A stretch of DNA of 64,000 nt from Sphingomonas sp. Leaf407 (GTDB lineage Bacteria; Pseudomonadota; Alphaproteobacteria; Sphingomonadales; Sphingomonadaceae), in the NCBI RefSeq assembly GCF_001425385.1, contig NZ_LMQO01000003.1, positions 1 to 64,000 on the forward strand, in the 5' to 3' direction. Each line of letters begins with the position of its first letter. Position 1 is the first letter of the stretch. The translations under genes were made by a program, and so were the position numbers. A model generated the notes under the pieces. That model was not told where the DNA came from and ran no database searches. It was given only the letters and a program-made list of their open reading frames with translations. Positions 43,958 through 53,087 of the stretch are shown piece by piece.

Positions 43958-45100
43958 TCAGGCGGCGAAGGGCACGCCCGACCGCCGCGCCTGTTTCGCC
44001 GCATACAGCGCGTCGTCGGCCGCCTGCATCGCGCCCTGCAACGTCGCCGATCCGGCGGGGCAGTGGGCGATGCCGATGCTCGCCGACCATGGCGGCACGT
44101 TTGCCGGACCATGCGGCGCGGTGCCCAGGTGGCGGCGCAGCGTGGCGGCCAGCACTTCGTCGTCGGGCATGAACAGGATCAGGAACTCGTCACCGCCCAG
44201 CCGGACCACCTCGGCGGCATGGGCATCGGCCCAGTGCCGCAGATGCGCGGCGAAATCGACCAGCAACCGGTCGCCCGCCGCATGGCCGCACCGGTCGTTG
44301 ACCCCCTTGAACCCGTCGAGGTCGATCATCGCCACGCCGGCCCCCGCCGCCGCCCGCGCCGCTTCGCCATCGCCCAGCCAGCGACGGTTGTAGAGGCCGG
44401 TCAGCCCGTCGCGCCACGCCGCCTCGCGCAGCCGCTCCATCGCCACCATGCCCGGCATCGCCAGCAGCACCAGGTCGATCGCGACCATCAGCACCGGCTG
44501 CGTCATGCGCAGATAGGACGCTATCGCGTCGTTGCCCTCGCGCCCGATATAGACCGAGGCGAGGACCGTCGCATAGCTCGGCAGATGCGCCAGCAGCGCC
44601 ACCCCGACCGCGCGCGACCATCCACCGACGCGCCGCGCCACGGTGCCCGCGAACAGCGACGCGCCGCATCCTCCCAGCACGACCGTCAGCATCGTGCCGC
44701 CGACCATGCGCTGCAACGGCGATCCGCCGGGGGTCGTGCCACCCGACGACAGGAACGCGGCCGCCAGATACCCGGTCGGCGGCAACGCCAGCAGGACGAC
44801 GATCCACCACCGCCACGCCGGCATGCCGGCAAAGGCGCGCATGCCCACCAGCGTCAGCACCGTCGCCCCGCCGAGCAGGCCGAACAGGACGCCGCCGATC
44901 GTCGGCACGATCGGCTTCGCCAATTCGCTCAGCCCGACGACGCCGACGATGTAACAGATGCCGCTCGCCGCCCAATATCCCCAGTAACGCTCGGCCGGCT
45001 GGCGCAGGCGCAAGGCGAGGAACGTCGCGGTGAAACACAGGCTGACGACGACCGCGCACAGGCTCAGCGTGGTTTCATCGGGCACCCGGAACACCGGCAC
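43958..45100 (-). CDS. membrane-bound diguanylate cyclase (GGDEF)
   Basis: 380 residues from a GTG at 45100 (AAAAGGA just upstream); no in-frame ATG fits. About eight N-terminal transmembrane helices act as an unknown sensor. The GGDEF domain covers about residues 215-375: DGLTGLYNRRW, AMIDLDGFKGVNDRCGH and an intact RLGGDEFLILF active site, so c-di-GMP synthesis is expected. No EAL domain. An inhibitory RxxD five residues before GGDEF is not evident (the stretch is HAAEVVRL). Single gene, convergent with the GT4 operon. Confidence 0.9.
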   Translation of the reverse strand: MPVFRVPDETTLSLCAVVVSLCFTATFLALRLRQPAERYWGYWAASGICYIVGVVGLSELAKPIVPTIGGVLFGLLGGATVLTLVGMRAFAGMPAWRWWIVVLLALPPTGYLAAAFLSSGGTTPGGSPLQRMVGGTMLTVVLGGCGASLFAGTVARRVGGWSRAVGVALLAHLPSYATVLASVYIGREGNDAIASYLRMTQPVLMVAIDLVLLAMPGMVAMERLREAAWRDGLTGLYNRRWLGDGEAARAAAGAGVAMIDLDGFKGVNDRCGHAAGDRLLVDFAAHLRHWADAHAAEVVRLGGDEFLILFMPDDEVLAATLRRHLGTAPHGPANVPPWSASIGIAHCPAGSATLQGAMQAADDALYAAKQARRSGVPFAA

Positions 45101-45167
45101 GGTCCTTTTCGCATCGCATTGATTCGAAAAAGACTAACCGGGATTGATTGACGAGGGGTGAAACCGC

Positions 45168-47765
45168 TTACCCCAGCGACTTGCCCACCTGCTCCAGCAT
45201 ATCCTTGGACAGTCCCGGCACCGACAGGATGCGCTCCAGCTCAGCGCGCATTCGCTGGCCGCGCGCCGCGTCGAATCGCCGCCACCGCGCGAGCGGGGGC
45301 AGCATCTTGGCGGCGGTCTGCGGGTTGATCCGGTCGAGCGCGATCAACCGGTCGGCGAGGAAGCGGTATCCCGCGCCGTCGATCCGGTGGAACGCCTTCT
45401 GGTTCATCGCGAACGCGCCGATCAGCGCGCGGGCGCGGTTGGGGTTGGTCAGCGTGAAGTCGCGGTGCCCGGCCAGTTCCTCCACCTGCTCGAACGCATC
45501 GGTGCGGGTCGATAGCGCCTGCGTCGTGAACCATTTGTCGAGCACCAGTGCGTTGTCGCGATACCGGTTGTAGAAGATGTCGAGCGCGGCGATGCGCGCG
45601 TCGGCATCCGAATTGACCAGCGTCATCAGCGCGCCCTGTCGGTCGGTCATGTTGTCGGCGGCATCGAATTGGGCAAAGGCGATGGCGGCGGCATCGGCCG
45701 CGCCCGACGCGGCGATATAGCCCAGCGCCACGGTGCGCAGTCGCCGCTTGCCCTTGGCATCGGGGGTATAGGCGAAACCGTCGGGCGCGGCGGTGGCGGC
45801 ATAGACCTCGCGCCAGTCGGCGATCAGCGCCCGGCCGATGTCGGCCCGCAGCGCCTCCCGCGCGGCGAAGATCGCATCGGGATCGACGATACCCATCTGG
45901 TCGCCGACGAAACTGTCGGACGGCAGCAGCACCGCCTCGGCCACGAACGCGCGGTCGAGCCGGTCGTCGGCCAAGGTGTTCGCCACCGCCTGCACCACCG
46001 CGTCATGCTCGCCGCGCCCGCCCGCGACCGACGCGACCAGCGTGTCGAGCATCAGTTGCTGCATCGCCTCGTACCGCGCGAACGGATCGTCGTCATGCGC
46101 GCTCAGGAAGGCGAGGTCGGCCGAACTGCGATCGGTTTCGACGATGACGGGTGCCGAAAAGCCGCGATTGATCGACAGGATCGGCCGCTCGGCCACCACT
46201 TCGAAGGTGACGCTGGCGGTTTCCTCCTCCAGCAGCACCAGATGCTCCTCGCTTGCCGGCTCGCCCGTCTCGCCGCCGAACAGCTTGACCCTGAGCGGCA
46301 GGACCATCGGCCGTTTCACCTCCTGTCCCGGCGTCGGCGGCACCATCTGCCGGAGCGTCAGCGTGGCGCGCCCGCCGCCGGCGGTATGCTTCAGCATCGC
46401 CGAGACGCGCGGCGTCCCCGCCTGTTCGTACCAGCGGCGAAAGCGCGACAGGTCGACGCCCGAGGCTTCCTCCATCGCGACCACGAAATCCTCGCAGGTG
46501 GCCGCCGTCCCGTCGTGCCGCGCGAAATACAGGTCGGTGCCGGCGCGGAATGCCTGCGGCCCCAGGATCGTCGCGATCATCCGCACGACCTCCGCCCCCT
46601 TGTTATAGATGGTGGCGGTGTAGAAGTTGCTGATCTCCTGATACGCATCGGGCCGGATCGGGTGGGCCAGCGGCCCGGCATCCTCGGGGAACTGCGACGC
46701 GCGCAGCGACCGGACATCCTCGATCCGCTTGACCGCCGCCGATCCCTGATCCGCCGAGAACCCCTGATCGCGGAACACGGTGAAGCCCTCTTTCAGCGAG
46801 AGCTGGAACCAGTCGCGGCAGGTGATGCGGTTGCCCGACCAGTTGTGGAAATATTCGTGCGCGACCACGGCAGCGATGCCGTCATAGTCGTAATCGGTCG
46901 CGGTATCCGGGTCGGCGAGGATGTAGCGGCTGTTGAAGATGTTCAGCCCCTTGTTCTCCATCGCCCCGAAATTGAAATCATCGACCGCGACGATGTTGAA
47001 CACGTCGAGGTCATATTCGCGCCCATACACCCGTTCGTCCCACGCCATCGACGTTTTCAGCGCGTGCATCGCATGGTCGGTCTTGGCCAGGTCGGCGGCG
47101 CGGACCCAGATGCCGAGGTCCACCTCGCGCCCCGACGCGGTGACGAAATGCGACCGGTTGGCCACCAGATCGCCCGCCACCAATGCGAACAGATACGATG
47201 GCTTGGGGAAGGGGTCGTGCCACTCCGCCCAGTGCCGCCCGTCGTCCAGATCGCCTGCGCCCACCGGATCGCCGTTCGACAGCAGCACCGGGAAGCGCGC
47301 CTTGTCGGCGGTCATGCGTACGCGGTAGCGTGCCAGCACATCGGGCCGGTCGGGGAAGAAGGTGATACGACGGAACCCCTCCGCCTCGCACTGGGTACAC
47401 AGGTTCCCGCCCGAGGCGTACAGCCCCATCAACTGGGTATTGGCCTGCGGTTCGATCACGACTTCGGTCGTCACCTCATGCGCGTCGCCGGTGAGCGGCA
47501 CGACCAGCACCGGGCCGTCCATATGCCAGCCATCGAACGCCACGCCGTCGACCTTCACCGCGCGTGGGGTCAGCCCGTCGCCGTCCAGCCGCAACGGCTC
47601 GTCGCCGTGCCGCACCACCGACAGCGTCGCGGTGACATGCGTGCCGCGCGGATCGAGGTCGAAATCCAGCGCCACGTCGCGCACCTGCCATGGGGGCGCG
47701 CGATACGCATCGCGCCGGATGACGGGCGGGGCGATCGGGGTGCGCGTCGCATCGAGCATAAGCAT
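45168..47765 (-). CDS. pepN: aminopeptidase N (M1 family)
   Basis: 865 residues from ATG at 47765 (an ATG two codons later is an alternative). Zinc aminopeptidase that trims N-terminal residues from cytosolic peptides. The substrate-amine motif GAMEN is at residues 267-271, the zinc site HEYFH at 303-307 with the third ligand in SLKEGFTVFRDQ. The length and the C-terminal DUF3458 helical repeats (ending ALARWRRFDAARGQRMRAEL, LSVPGLSKDMLEQV) match E. coli PepN. It lies 67 bp from the GGDEF start on the same strand but is probably independent. Confidence 0.97.
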   Translation of the reverse strand: MLMLDATRTPIAPPVIRRDAYRAPPWQVRDVALDFDLDPRGTHVTATLSVVRHGDEPLRLDGDGLTPRAVKVDGVAFDGWHMDGPVLVVPLTGDAHEVTTEVVIEPQANTQLMGLYASGGNLCTQCEAEGFRRITFFPDRPDVLARYRVRMTADKARFPVLLSNGDPVGAGDLDDGRHWAEWHDPFPKPSYLFALVAGDLVANRSHFVTASGREVDLGIWVRAADLAKTDHAMHALKTSMAWDERVYGREYDLDVFNIVAVDDFNFGAMENKGLNIFNSRYILADPDTATDYDYDGIAAVVAHEYFHNWSGNRITCRDWFQLSLKEGFTVFRDQGFSADQGSAAVKRIEDVRSLRASQFPEDAGPLAHPIRPDAYQEISNFYTATIYNKGAEVVRMIATILGPQAFRAGTDLYFARHDGTAATCEDFVVAMEEASGVDLSRFRRWYEQAGTPRVSAMLKHTAGGGRATLTLRQMVPPTPGQEVKRPMVLPLRVKLFGGETGEPASEEHLVLLEEETASVTFEVVAERPILSINRGFSAPVIVETDRSSADLAFLSAHDDDPFARYEAMQQLMLDTLVASVAGGRGEHDAVVQAVANTLADDRLDRAFVAEAVLLPSDSFVGDQMGIVDPDAIFAAREALRADIGRALIADWREVYAATAAPDGFAYTPDAKGKRRLRTVALGYIAASGAADAAAIAFAQFDAADNMTDRQGALMTLVNSDADARIAALDIFYNRYRDNALVLDKWFTTQALSTRTDAFEQVEELAGHRDFTLTNPNRARALIGAFAMNQKAFHRIDGAGYRFLADRLIALDRINPQTAAKMLPPLARWRRFDAARGQRMRAELERILSVPGLSKDMLEQVGKSLG

Positions 47766-47860
47766 AGGGACTTCCGTTGGTGCCGGTCGCAGCCGGCGCG
47801 TTGCACGCCGCCCCGACTGGCGGTACGCCTGTATCTATGATCGCTTGTCGAAGGATTCCA

Positions 47861-49552
47861 ATGTTCCGTCCAGCCTTGTCGCTTGGTCTTTTGTTCAGCA
47901 CCGCCGCGCTCGCCCAGACGCCGCCTGCGCCCGCACCCGCCACGCCCGCCGCGCCGACCGCCGCTGAGGTTCAGGCGAGCAATGCCCAGATCAACGCCGT
48001 CCTGCCGCCGGCGCAGGCGGCGATGAAGGCGCATGTCATGTTCCTCGCCAGCGACGCGATGCGCGGCCGCGACGCGGGGTCGAGCGAATTCGACATCGCG
48101 GCGCAATATGTCGCCTCGCAATTCTATGCAGCGGGGCTGCGTCCGGCGGGCGACGACGGCAGCTATCTCCAGCGCGTGCCGCTCATCAAGGTCGGCCCGG
48201 CCGACATGGGCAAGCTCGCCCTGAACGGTCAGCCGCTGACCTTCGGGCAGGAGTATCTGCCCGGCGTCAATCCGGCGTCGGCGCAGACCACGCTGGCGGC
48301 ACCGGTCGTCTATGTCGGCTATGGCGTGTCGTCGCCGTCGCGCGACGATTATGCCGGGCTTGATGTGCGCGGCAAGATCGTCGCGGTGGTGCGTGGCGCG
48401 CCCGATGGCCTCGACAGCGAGGAAGCGGCGCACTTCAGCGGCCTGCCGACCAAGGCGGCGATCGCCAAGGCCAAGGGCGCGGTCGGCGTGATCGCGCTCC
48501 AGACACCCGAAGCGGCGGCGCGCATGCCGATGTCGAAGGCCGTCGCCACCGCGCAGCCGACCAGCGTCACCTGGGCGGAAGCGGACGGCAAGGGCCACAT
48601 CATGGGCGACGGCGTGCCGACGCTCGCGACGCTGTCGGCGGCCGGCGCCGAAAAGCTCTTCGCCGGATCAGGCACCACCTGGGCCAGGGCGGCGACCGCG
48701 CTGGAGGGCAAGGGCAAGTTCCGTGGGATCGCGCTGAAACCCCGCCTCGACGTGGCGATCAGGACCACCACGACCCCGTTGCCCAGCTACAACGTCGCCG
48801 GCATCCTGCCCGGCAGCGATCCCACCGTGGCGCCCGAAACGGTCGTGCTGTCCGCCCACCTCGACCATGTCGGCGTCGGCAGCCCGAATGCGAAGGGCGA
48901 CACGATCTACAACGGCGCGATGGACAATGCGGTCGGCATCGCCTCGCTGATTGAGGAGGCCAAGCGCTTCAAGGCGGCGGGCAAGGCGCCGCGCCGCTCG
49001 ATCCTGTTCCTCGCGGTCACGGCCGAGGAAAAGGGCCTCGTCGGCTCGGACTATTTCGCGCACAATCCCACGATCGCCGGGGTGATCCCCGGCGGCAGGA
49101 TGGTCGCCGACGTCAACCTCGACATGCCGATCATCACCTACAAGTTCACCGACGTCATCGCCTTCGGCGCGGCGCGATCGACCTTGGGCGACATCGTCAA
49201 GCGCGCGGCGGCACAGGCGGGGGCCAGCTTCTCGCCCGATCCGATGCCGGAAATGGCGCTGTTCGTCCGCTCGGACCACTACCGCTTCGTGCAGCAGGGC
49301 GTGCCCTCGGTCTTCCTGTGGCCGGGCACCTCGGGGCCGGGCAAGGCGGCGGTCGATGCGTTCTTCGCCAACAATTACCACAAGCCCTCGGACGAGGTCG
49401 TGCAGGGGCCGCCGATCGACTGGGAATCGGGCGAACGCTTCATCAACGTGAACTACCAGATCGCCCGCGACATCGCCGACGCCCCCCAGCGCCCGGCGTG
49501 GAACAAGGGCGATTTCTTCGGCACGCTGTATAACGGGTACGGCGCGAAGTGA
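47861..49552 (+). CDS. secreted M28-family metallopeptidase with PA domain, tandem copy 1
   Basis: 563 residues from ATG at 47861 (AAGGATT upstream). Signal peptide (ALSLGLLFSTAALAQ), a Pro/Ala-rich stretch, then an M28 peptidase with an inserted protease-associated domain (SRDDYAGLDVRGKIVAVVRG). The two-zinc site is complete: HLDHVG, MDNAVG, TAEEKGLVGSDY with catalytic Glu, DVNLDM and RSDHYRF. It should cut peptides from the N- or C-terminus in the periplasm. The next gene is a paralogue with the same ending (WNKGDFFGTLYNGYGAK against WNKGDYFGLLYGGYGAK). Divergent from pepN. Confidence 0.92.
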   Translation: MFRPALSLGLLFSTAALAQTPPAPAPATPAAPTAAEVQASNAQINAVLPPAQAAMKAHVMFLASDAMRGRDAGSSEFDIAAQYVASQFYAAGLRPAGDDGSYLQRVPLIKVGPADMGKLALNGQPLTFGQEYLPGVNPASAQTTLAAPVVYVGYGVSSPSRDDYAGLDVRGKIVAVVRGAPDGLDSEEAAHFSGLPTKAAIAKAKGAVGVIALQTPEAAARMPMSKAVATAQPTSVTWAEADGKGHIMGDGVPTLATLSAAGAEKLFAGSGTTWARAATALEGKGKFRGIALKPRLDVAIRTTTTPLPSYNVAGILPGSDPTVAPETVVLSAHLDHVGVGSPNAKGDTIYNGAMDNAVGIASLIEEAKRFKAAGKAPRRSILFLAVTAEEKGLVGSDYFAHNPTIAGVIPGGRMVADVNLDMPIITYKFTDVIAFGAARSTLGDIVKRAAAQAGASFSPDPMPEMALFVRSDHYRFVQQGVPSVFLWPGTSGPGKAAVDAFFANNYHKPSDEVVQGPPIDWESGERFINVNYQIARDIADAPQRPAWNKGDFFGTLYNGYGAK

Positions 49553-49573
49553 GCTGACCGCCCACACCCCCTC

Positions 49574-49600
49574 GTCACCCCGGAACGAGTCCGGGGTGAC
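49574..49600. repeat. single hairpin of family R1 between the two M28 genes
   Basis: Same 27-bp palindrome as 34340-34366. It may stabilise or terminate the transcript between the paralogues. Confidence 0.85.
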
Positions 49601-49662
49601 GAAGGGGGATGCGGAACCGGCTTCATGCCATCCTCCGCCGACCTTTTGATCGGGACACCCCC

Positions 49663-51279
49663 ATGCGCTTCCTGCCCCTCACGCTGCTGCTCGCATCCAC
49701 CACCGCGCTGGCGCAGACCGCGCCGCCGCTCACCCCGCAGGAAGCCGCGATGCGCGCGCATGTCGCGTTCCTCGCCAGCGACGCGATGCAGGGGCGCGAA
49801 CCCGGCACCCCCGAATATGACCGCGCCGCCGCCTATGTCGCCGATCAGATGCGCGCGGCCGGCCTGCAACCCGCCGGCGACGACGGCGGTTATCTGCAGA
49901 AGGTGCCGCTCGCCGCGCTGGTGCCGAACGGCGAGGGGCGGCTGACCGCGCCCGGTCGCCCGGCGCTGACCTTCGGCACCGATTACGTCACCCCGACCAG
50001 CTTCCGCGACGCCGACTTCCGGCGCGGTGGCGAGGTGGTATTCGTCGGGCGCGGCGTCGTCGATGCGACGCATGGGATCGACGACTATGCGGGCCTTGAT
50101 GTGCGGGGCAAGATCGTCGCCTATCTCTACGGCGCGCCCGCCGGCCTGCCGAGCGAGATCCGCGCGCATCTGGCCAGCGGCGATTCGAAACGTGCCACTG
50201 CGGCGGCGAAGGGCGCTACGGCCGTGATCGCGATCGAGAATGCCGAACAGGCCAAACGCTACCCCTTCAGCTACATTGCCGGTGTCTGGCGCGCGAAGCG
50301 GATGACGTGGGTGGGCAAGGACGGCGTGCCGCACGTCGTCGCCCCCGCCGCGCAGGCGGTCGCTGCGCTGAGCGCCACCGGTGCGGCCAAGCTGTTCACC
50401 GGCACGAAGATCGACTGGGCGGCGGTGGTAAAGGCCGATGCGGCGGGCCAGCCGACCCCGCGCGGGGCCACCGGCGTGCGCGTGTCGACGCAGCAGCGCG
50501 GGATCGTCACCCGGTTCGACAGCAGCAATATCGTCGGCAAGCTGCCCGGCAGCGACCCAGCCTTGCGCGACCAATATGTCGCGCTGTCGGCGCATCTCGA
50601 CCATATCGGCGTCTCGACCGATCCCGACCTGCCGGCCGGCGCGGACCGGATCAACAATGGCGCGATGGACAATGCCGCCGGCACCGCCGCGATGATCGAG
50701 GCGGCCAAGCTGTTCGCCACCGACGTGAAGAAGCCGCGCCGCAGCCTGTTGTTCGTGAGCGTCACCGCCGAGGAAAAGGGCCTGATCGGCAGCGACTATT
50801 TCGCGCAGAATCCGACGGTGCCTGTCGGATCGATCGTCGCCGACGTGAACCTCGACATGCCGATCCTGACCTATCGCTTCGAAGACCTCGTCGCGATCGG
50901 CGCGGACCATTCGACCGTGGCGCAGGCGGTCGGCCGCGCCGCCGCCGTGCGCGGGCTGAAACTCACCCCCGATCCTGAACCCGAGGAAGCGATCTTCGTC
51001 CGGTCGGACCATTACAGCTTCGTCAAGGCGGGCATCCCGGCGGTATCGCTCGACACCGGTCCCGCCGGCCCGGGCAAGGCGGCGATCGCCGACTTCCTCG
51101 AACACCGCTACCACCAGCCCGGCGACGACATGACCCAGGCGTTCGACTGGGCGGCGGGGCGCGCGTTCGTGGGGCTCAACCACGACATCGCGCTCGACCT
51201 TGCCAATGCCGACGAACGGCCGCGCTGGAACAAGGGCGATTATTTCGGCCTGCTCTATGGCGGCTACGGCGCGAAGTGA
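49663..51279 (+). CDS. secreted M28-family metallopeptidase with PA domain, tandem copy 2
   Basis: 538 residues from ATG at 49663. Signal peptide (PLTLLLASTTALAQT). Same order as copy 1: an N-terminal helix with HVAFLASDAMQGREPG, a PA insertion (IDDYAGLDVRGKIVAYLYG), and a complete zinc site (HLDHIG, MDNAAG, TAEEKGLIGSDY, DVNLDM, RSDHYSF). It is shorter by an N-terminal linker. Duplication is old, since the two diverge strongly in the PA insert. A paired R1 repeat follows at 51306-51402. Confidence 0.92.
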   Translation: MRFLPLTLLLASTTALAQTAPPLTPQEAAMRAHVAFLASDAMQGREPGTPEYDRAAAYVADQMRAAGLQPAGDDGGYLQKVPLAALVPNGEGRLTAPGRPALTFGTDYVTPTSFRDADFRRGGEVVFVGRGVVDATHGIDDYAGLDVRGKIVAYLYGAPAGLPSEIRAHLASGDSKRATAAAKGATAVIAIENAEQAKRYPFSYIAGVWRAKRMTWVGKDGVPHVVAPAAQAVAALSATGAAKLFTGTKIDWAAVVKADAAGQPTPRGATGVRVSTQQRGIVTRFDSSNIVGKLPGSDPALRDQYVALSAHLDHIGVSTDPDLPAGADRINNGAMDNAAGTAAMIEAAKLFATDVKKPRRSLLFVSVTAEEKGLIGSDYFAQNPTVPVGSIVADVNLDMPILTYRFEDLVAIGADHSTVAQAVGRAAAVRGLKLTPDPEPEEAIFVRSDHYSFVKAGIPAVSLDTGPAGPGKAAIADFLEHRYHQPGDDMTQAFDWAAGRAFVGLNHDIALDLANADERPRWNKGDYFGLLYGGYGAK

Positions 51280-51305
51280 TGGCATGACGGGTCCTCGCCC
51301 CCCAT

Positions 51306-51402
51306 CGTCACCCCGGACTTGTTCCGGGGTCCACCGTGCCGCGAACGCCGCAATCGTTGCTTGCGCGGAACCGTGGACCCCGGAACAAGTCCGGGGTGAT
51401 GG
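51306..51402. repeat. paired palindromic repeat, family R1
   Basis: GTCACCCCGGACTTGTTCCG... and ...GGAACAAGTCCGGGGTGAT arms about 40 bp apart, with GTCCAC/GTGGAC closing the inner ends, between the M28 gene and the SDR gene. Confidence 0.85.
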
Positions 51403-51432
51403 CGGGATCGGAACGAACGAAAGCGAACGACC

Positions 51433-52260
51433 ATGCGCCTGCTGATCTTCGGCACGGGCTACACCGCCCGCGCCATCGCCGACCGGCTGGAGCCGCACGG
51501 CTGGCGCGTCGCCGGCACCACCCGCGACGGTCGCGCTGGCACCATCGCCTTCGCCGACCATGATCGGGTGGCGTTCGAGGCGCGCGCCGCCACCGCGATC
51601 CTGTCGAGCATCCCGCCCGATGCCGATGGCGATCCGGTGCTGAATGCCTACCGCGATCTGCTGGGCGGTCCGGTCCTCGCCTATCTCTCCTCGACCGGGG
51701 TGTATGGCGATGCCGGCGGCGGCTGGGTCGACGAGGCATCGCCCATCGCCGGCCGCCGCGCCGGCCGCAACGCCGCCGACGCCGACTGGCTGGCGATGGG
51801 CGCGCGCGTGTTCCGCCTCCCCGGCATCTACGGCCCCGGCCGCTCGCCGCTCGACCGGGTAGCGGAGGGCAAGGCGCACCGCGTCGACCTGCCCGATCAG
51901 GTGTTCAGTCGCATCCATGTCGCCGACATCGCCGACGGCGTCGCGCGCGGCCTTGCCGCGCCCGCCGGGGCCTATAACCTCGCCGACGACCTGCCGTGTT
52001 CGCAGAACGAAGTCGTCGCTTATGCCGCCGCGCTGCTCGGCCTGCCCCCGCCGCCGTTCGTGGCCTTGGAGACGCTCAGCCCGATGGCCCGCGCCTTCTA
52101 TGCCGAGAACCGCCGCGTCGCCAACGGCAAGGCCAGGCGCGTGCTCGGCTGGACCCCGGCCTATCCCGACTACCGGTTCGGCCTGCGTGCCTTGAGCGCC
52201 ACCACCAGCCCGACCAGCGCCAGCGCCGCGCCTGCGCCTGCCAGCAGCGACCAGCGATAA
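51433..52260 (+). CDS. NAD(P)-dependent epimerase/SDR-like protein (atypical extended SDR)
   Basis: 275 residues from ATG at 51433. Rossmann start LLIFGTGYTARAIADRLEPHGW (GxGxxA, quoted in part: LLIFGTGYTARAIADRL). Then YLSSTGVYGDAGGGWVDEASP, the active-site-like region of YeeZ/atypical SDRs that lacks the usual Tyr-x-x-x-Lys. GIYGPGRSPLDRV and FSRIHVADIADGVARGL complete the fold. It resembles E. coli YeeZ. The last 24 residues are Ala/Ser/Thr/Pro-rich and lie opposite the end of the EamA gene, which overlaps it by 91 bp tail to tail. Confidence 0.85.
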   Translation: MRLLIFGTGYTARAIADRLEPHGWRVAGTTRDGRAGTIAFADHDRVAFEARAATAILSSIPPDADGDPVLNAYRDLLGGPVLAYLSSTGVYGDAGGGWVDEASPIAGRRAGRNAADADWLAMGARVFRLPGIYGPGRSPLDRVAEGKAHRVDLPDQVFSRIHVADIADGVARGLAAPAGAYNLADDLPCSQNEVVAYAAALLGLPPPPFVALETLSPMARAFYAENRRVANGKARRVLGWTPAYPDYRFGLRALSATTSPTSASAAPAPASSDQR

Positions 52261-53087
52261 CCCTCGAACAAGGTCGACAACAGCATCGCGATCACCGGCA
52301 CGATCACGCCGTTATACGCCGCCTTCGCCGGGCCGATCACCCGGATCAGCCCGAAATACAGCGTGAACGCCACCGCCGAGGCGACGATGCCGAGGTAGAA
52401 CAGCCCGGCGACATAGCCCCACCGCCAGTCGAACACCGGCGCCCCCACCGTCGCCCCGGCATAGGTCGCGTCGATCGTAGCACCGATCAGCATCGCGATC
52501 CCCAGCACCGGCACCATCGGATAGGCCCGCGCGGTTGGCGTCGCCTGCATCACATTGGCCGCCGATGCCGCGAATACGCCCGCCAGCGCGATGCCCAGCC
52601 CCAGCAGCACCTCGCCCCCGCTTTCGGGATGCACCCGTGCTTCATGCAGGAACAGCAGCGCGACGCCGCACAGCGCGATGCCCGATCCGACCAGCAACTG
52701 CCTGCCCATCCGCTGGCCAAGGAAGATACGCGCCAGCACCGCATTGGGCACGATCAGCAACGCATACATCAACGCCACCAGCCCGGAGGTGATATGCAGT
52801 TCGGCGCGATAGACGAAATTGAAGTTCAGGCAGAATTGCGCGACGCCGAGGCCCGCGGCGAACAGCCACCCGCGCCGGTCGAGCGCGAACCGGTCGCCGC
52901 GCATCGCCGCCCATGCCAGCATCGTCACCCCCGCGATCACGAAGCGATACGTGACCGACCAGGATGCCGGCACCACGCCCAACTGGTCACGGATGACGAT
53001 CCACGTCGATCCCCAGATCAGCGTGACGATGCCGAATGGCACCAGCACGGCGGCGGTCGCCGAGCGGGGTGGGGCGGCGTCGCTCAC
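52170..53087 (-). CDS. EamA/DMT-superfamily transporter
   Basis: 305 residues from a GTG at 53087 that overlaps the stop of the aldolase gene (GTGA). Ten transmembrane helices in two EamA repeats: VLVPFGIVTLIWGSTWIVIR, then a second repeat beginning near VLLGLGIALAGVFAASAANV and ending in SLLAGAGAALALVGLVVAL. Drug/metabolite exporters of this type often move amino acids or their derivatives, and the coupling to threonine aldolase hints at a threonine- or glycine-related cargo. Its end overlaps the convergent SDR gene. Confidence 0.88.
   Translation of the reverse strand: MSDAAPPRSATAAVLVPFGIVTLIWGSTWIVIRDQLGVVPASWSVTYRFVIAGVTMLAWAAMRGDRFALDRRGWLFAAGLGVAQFCLNFNFVYRAELHITSGLVALMYALLIVPNAVLARIFLGQRMGRQLLVGSGIALCGVALLFLHEARVHPESGGEVLLGLGIALAGVFAASAANVMQATPTARAYPMVPVLGIAMLIGATIDATYAGATVGAPVFDWRWGYVAGLFYLGIVASAVAFTLYFGLIRVIGPAKAAYNGVIVPVIAMLLSTLFEGYRWSLLAGAGAALALVGLVVALKARRPNR

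Noticed and set aside
45669..47840. A 723-codon plus-strand frame opposite pepN
   Set aside because: Antisense to a clearly identified aminopeptidase with all catalytic motifs.
49453..51918. An 821-codon minus-strand open frame opposite the M28 genes
   Set aside because: Same kind of antisense shadow; it crosses R1 repeats and shows no motif.
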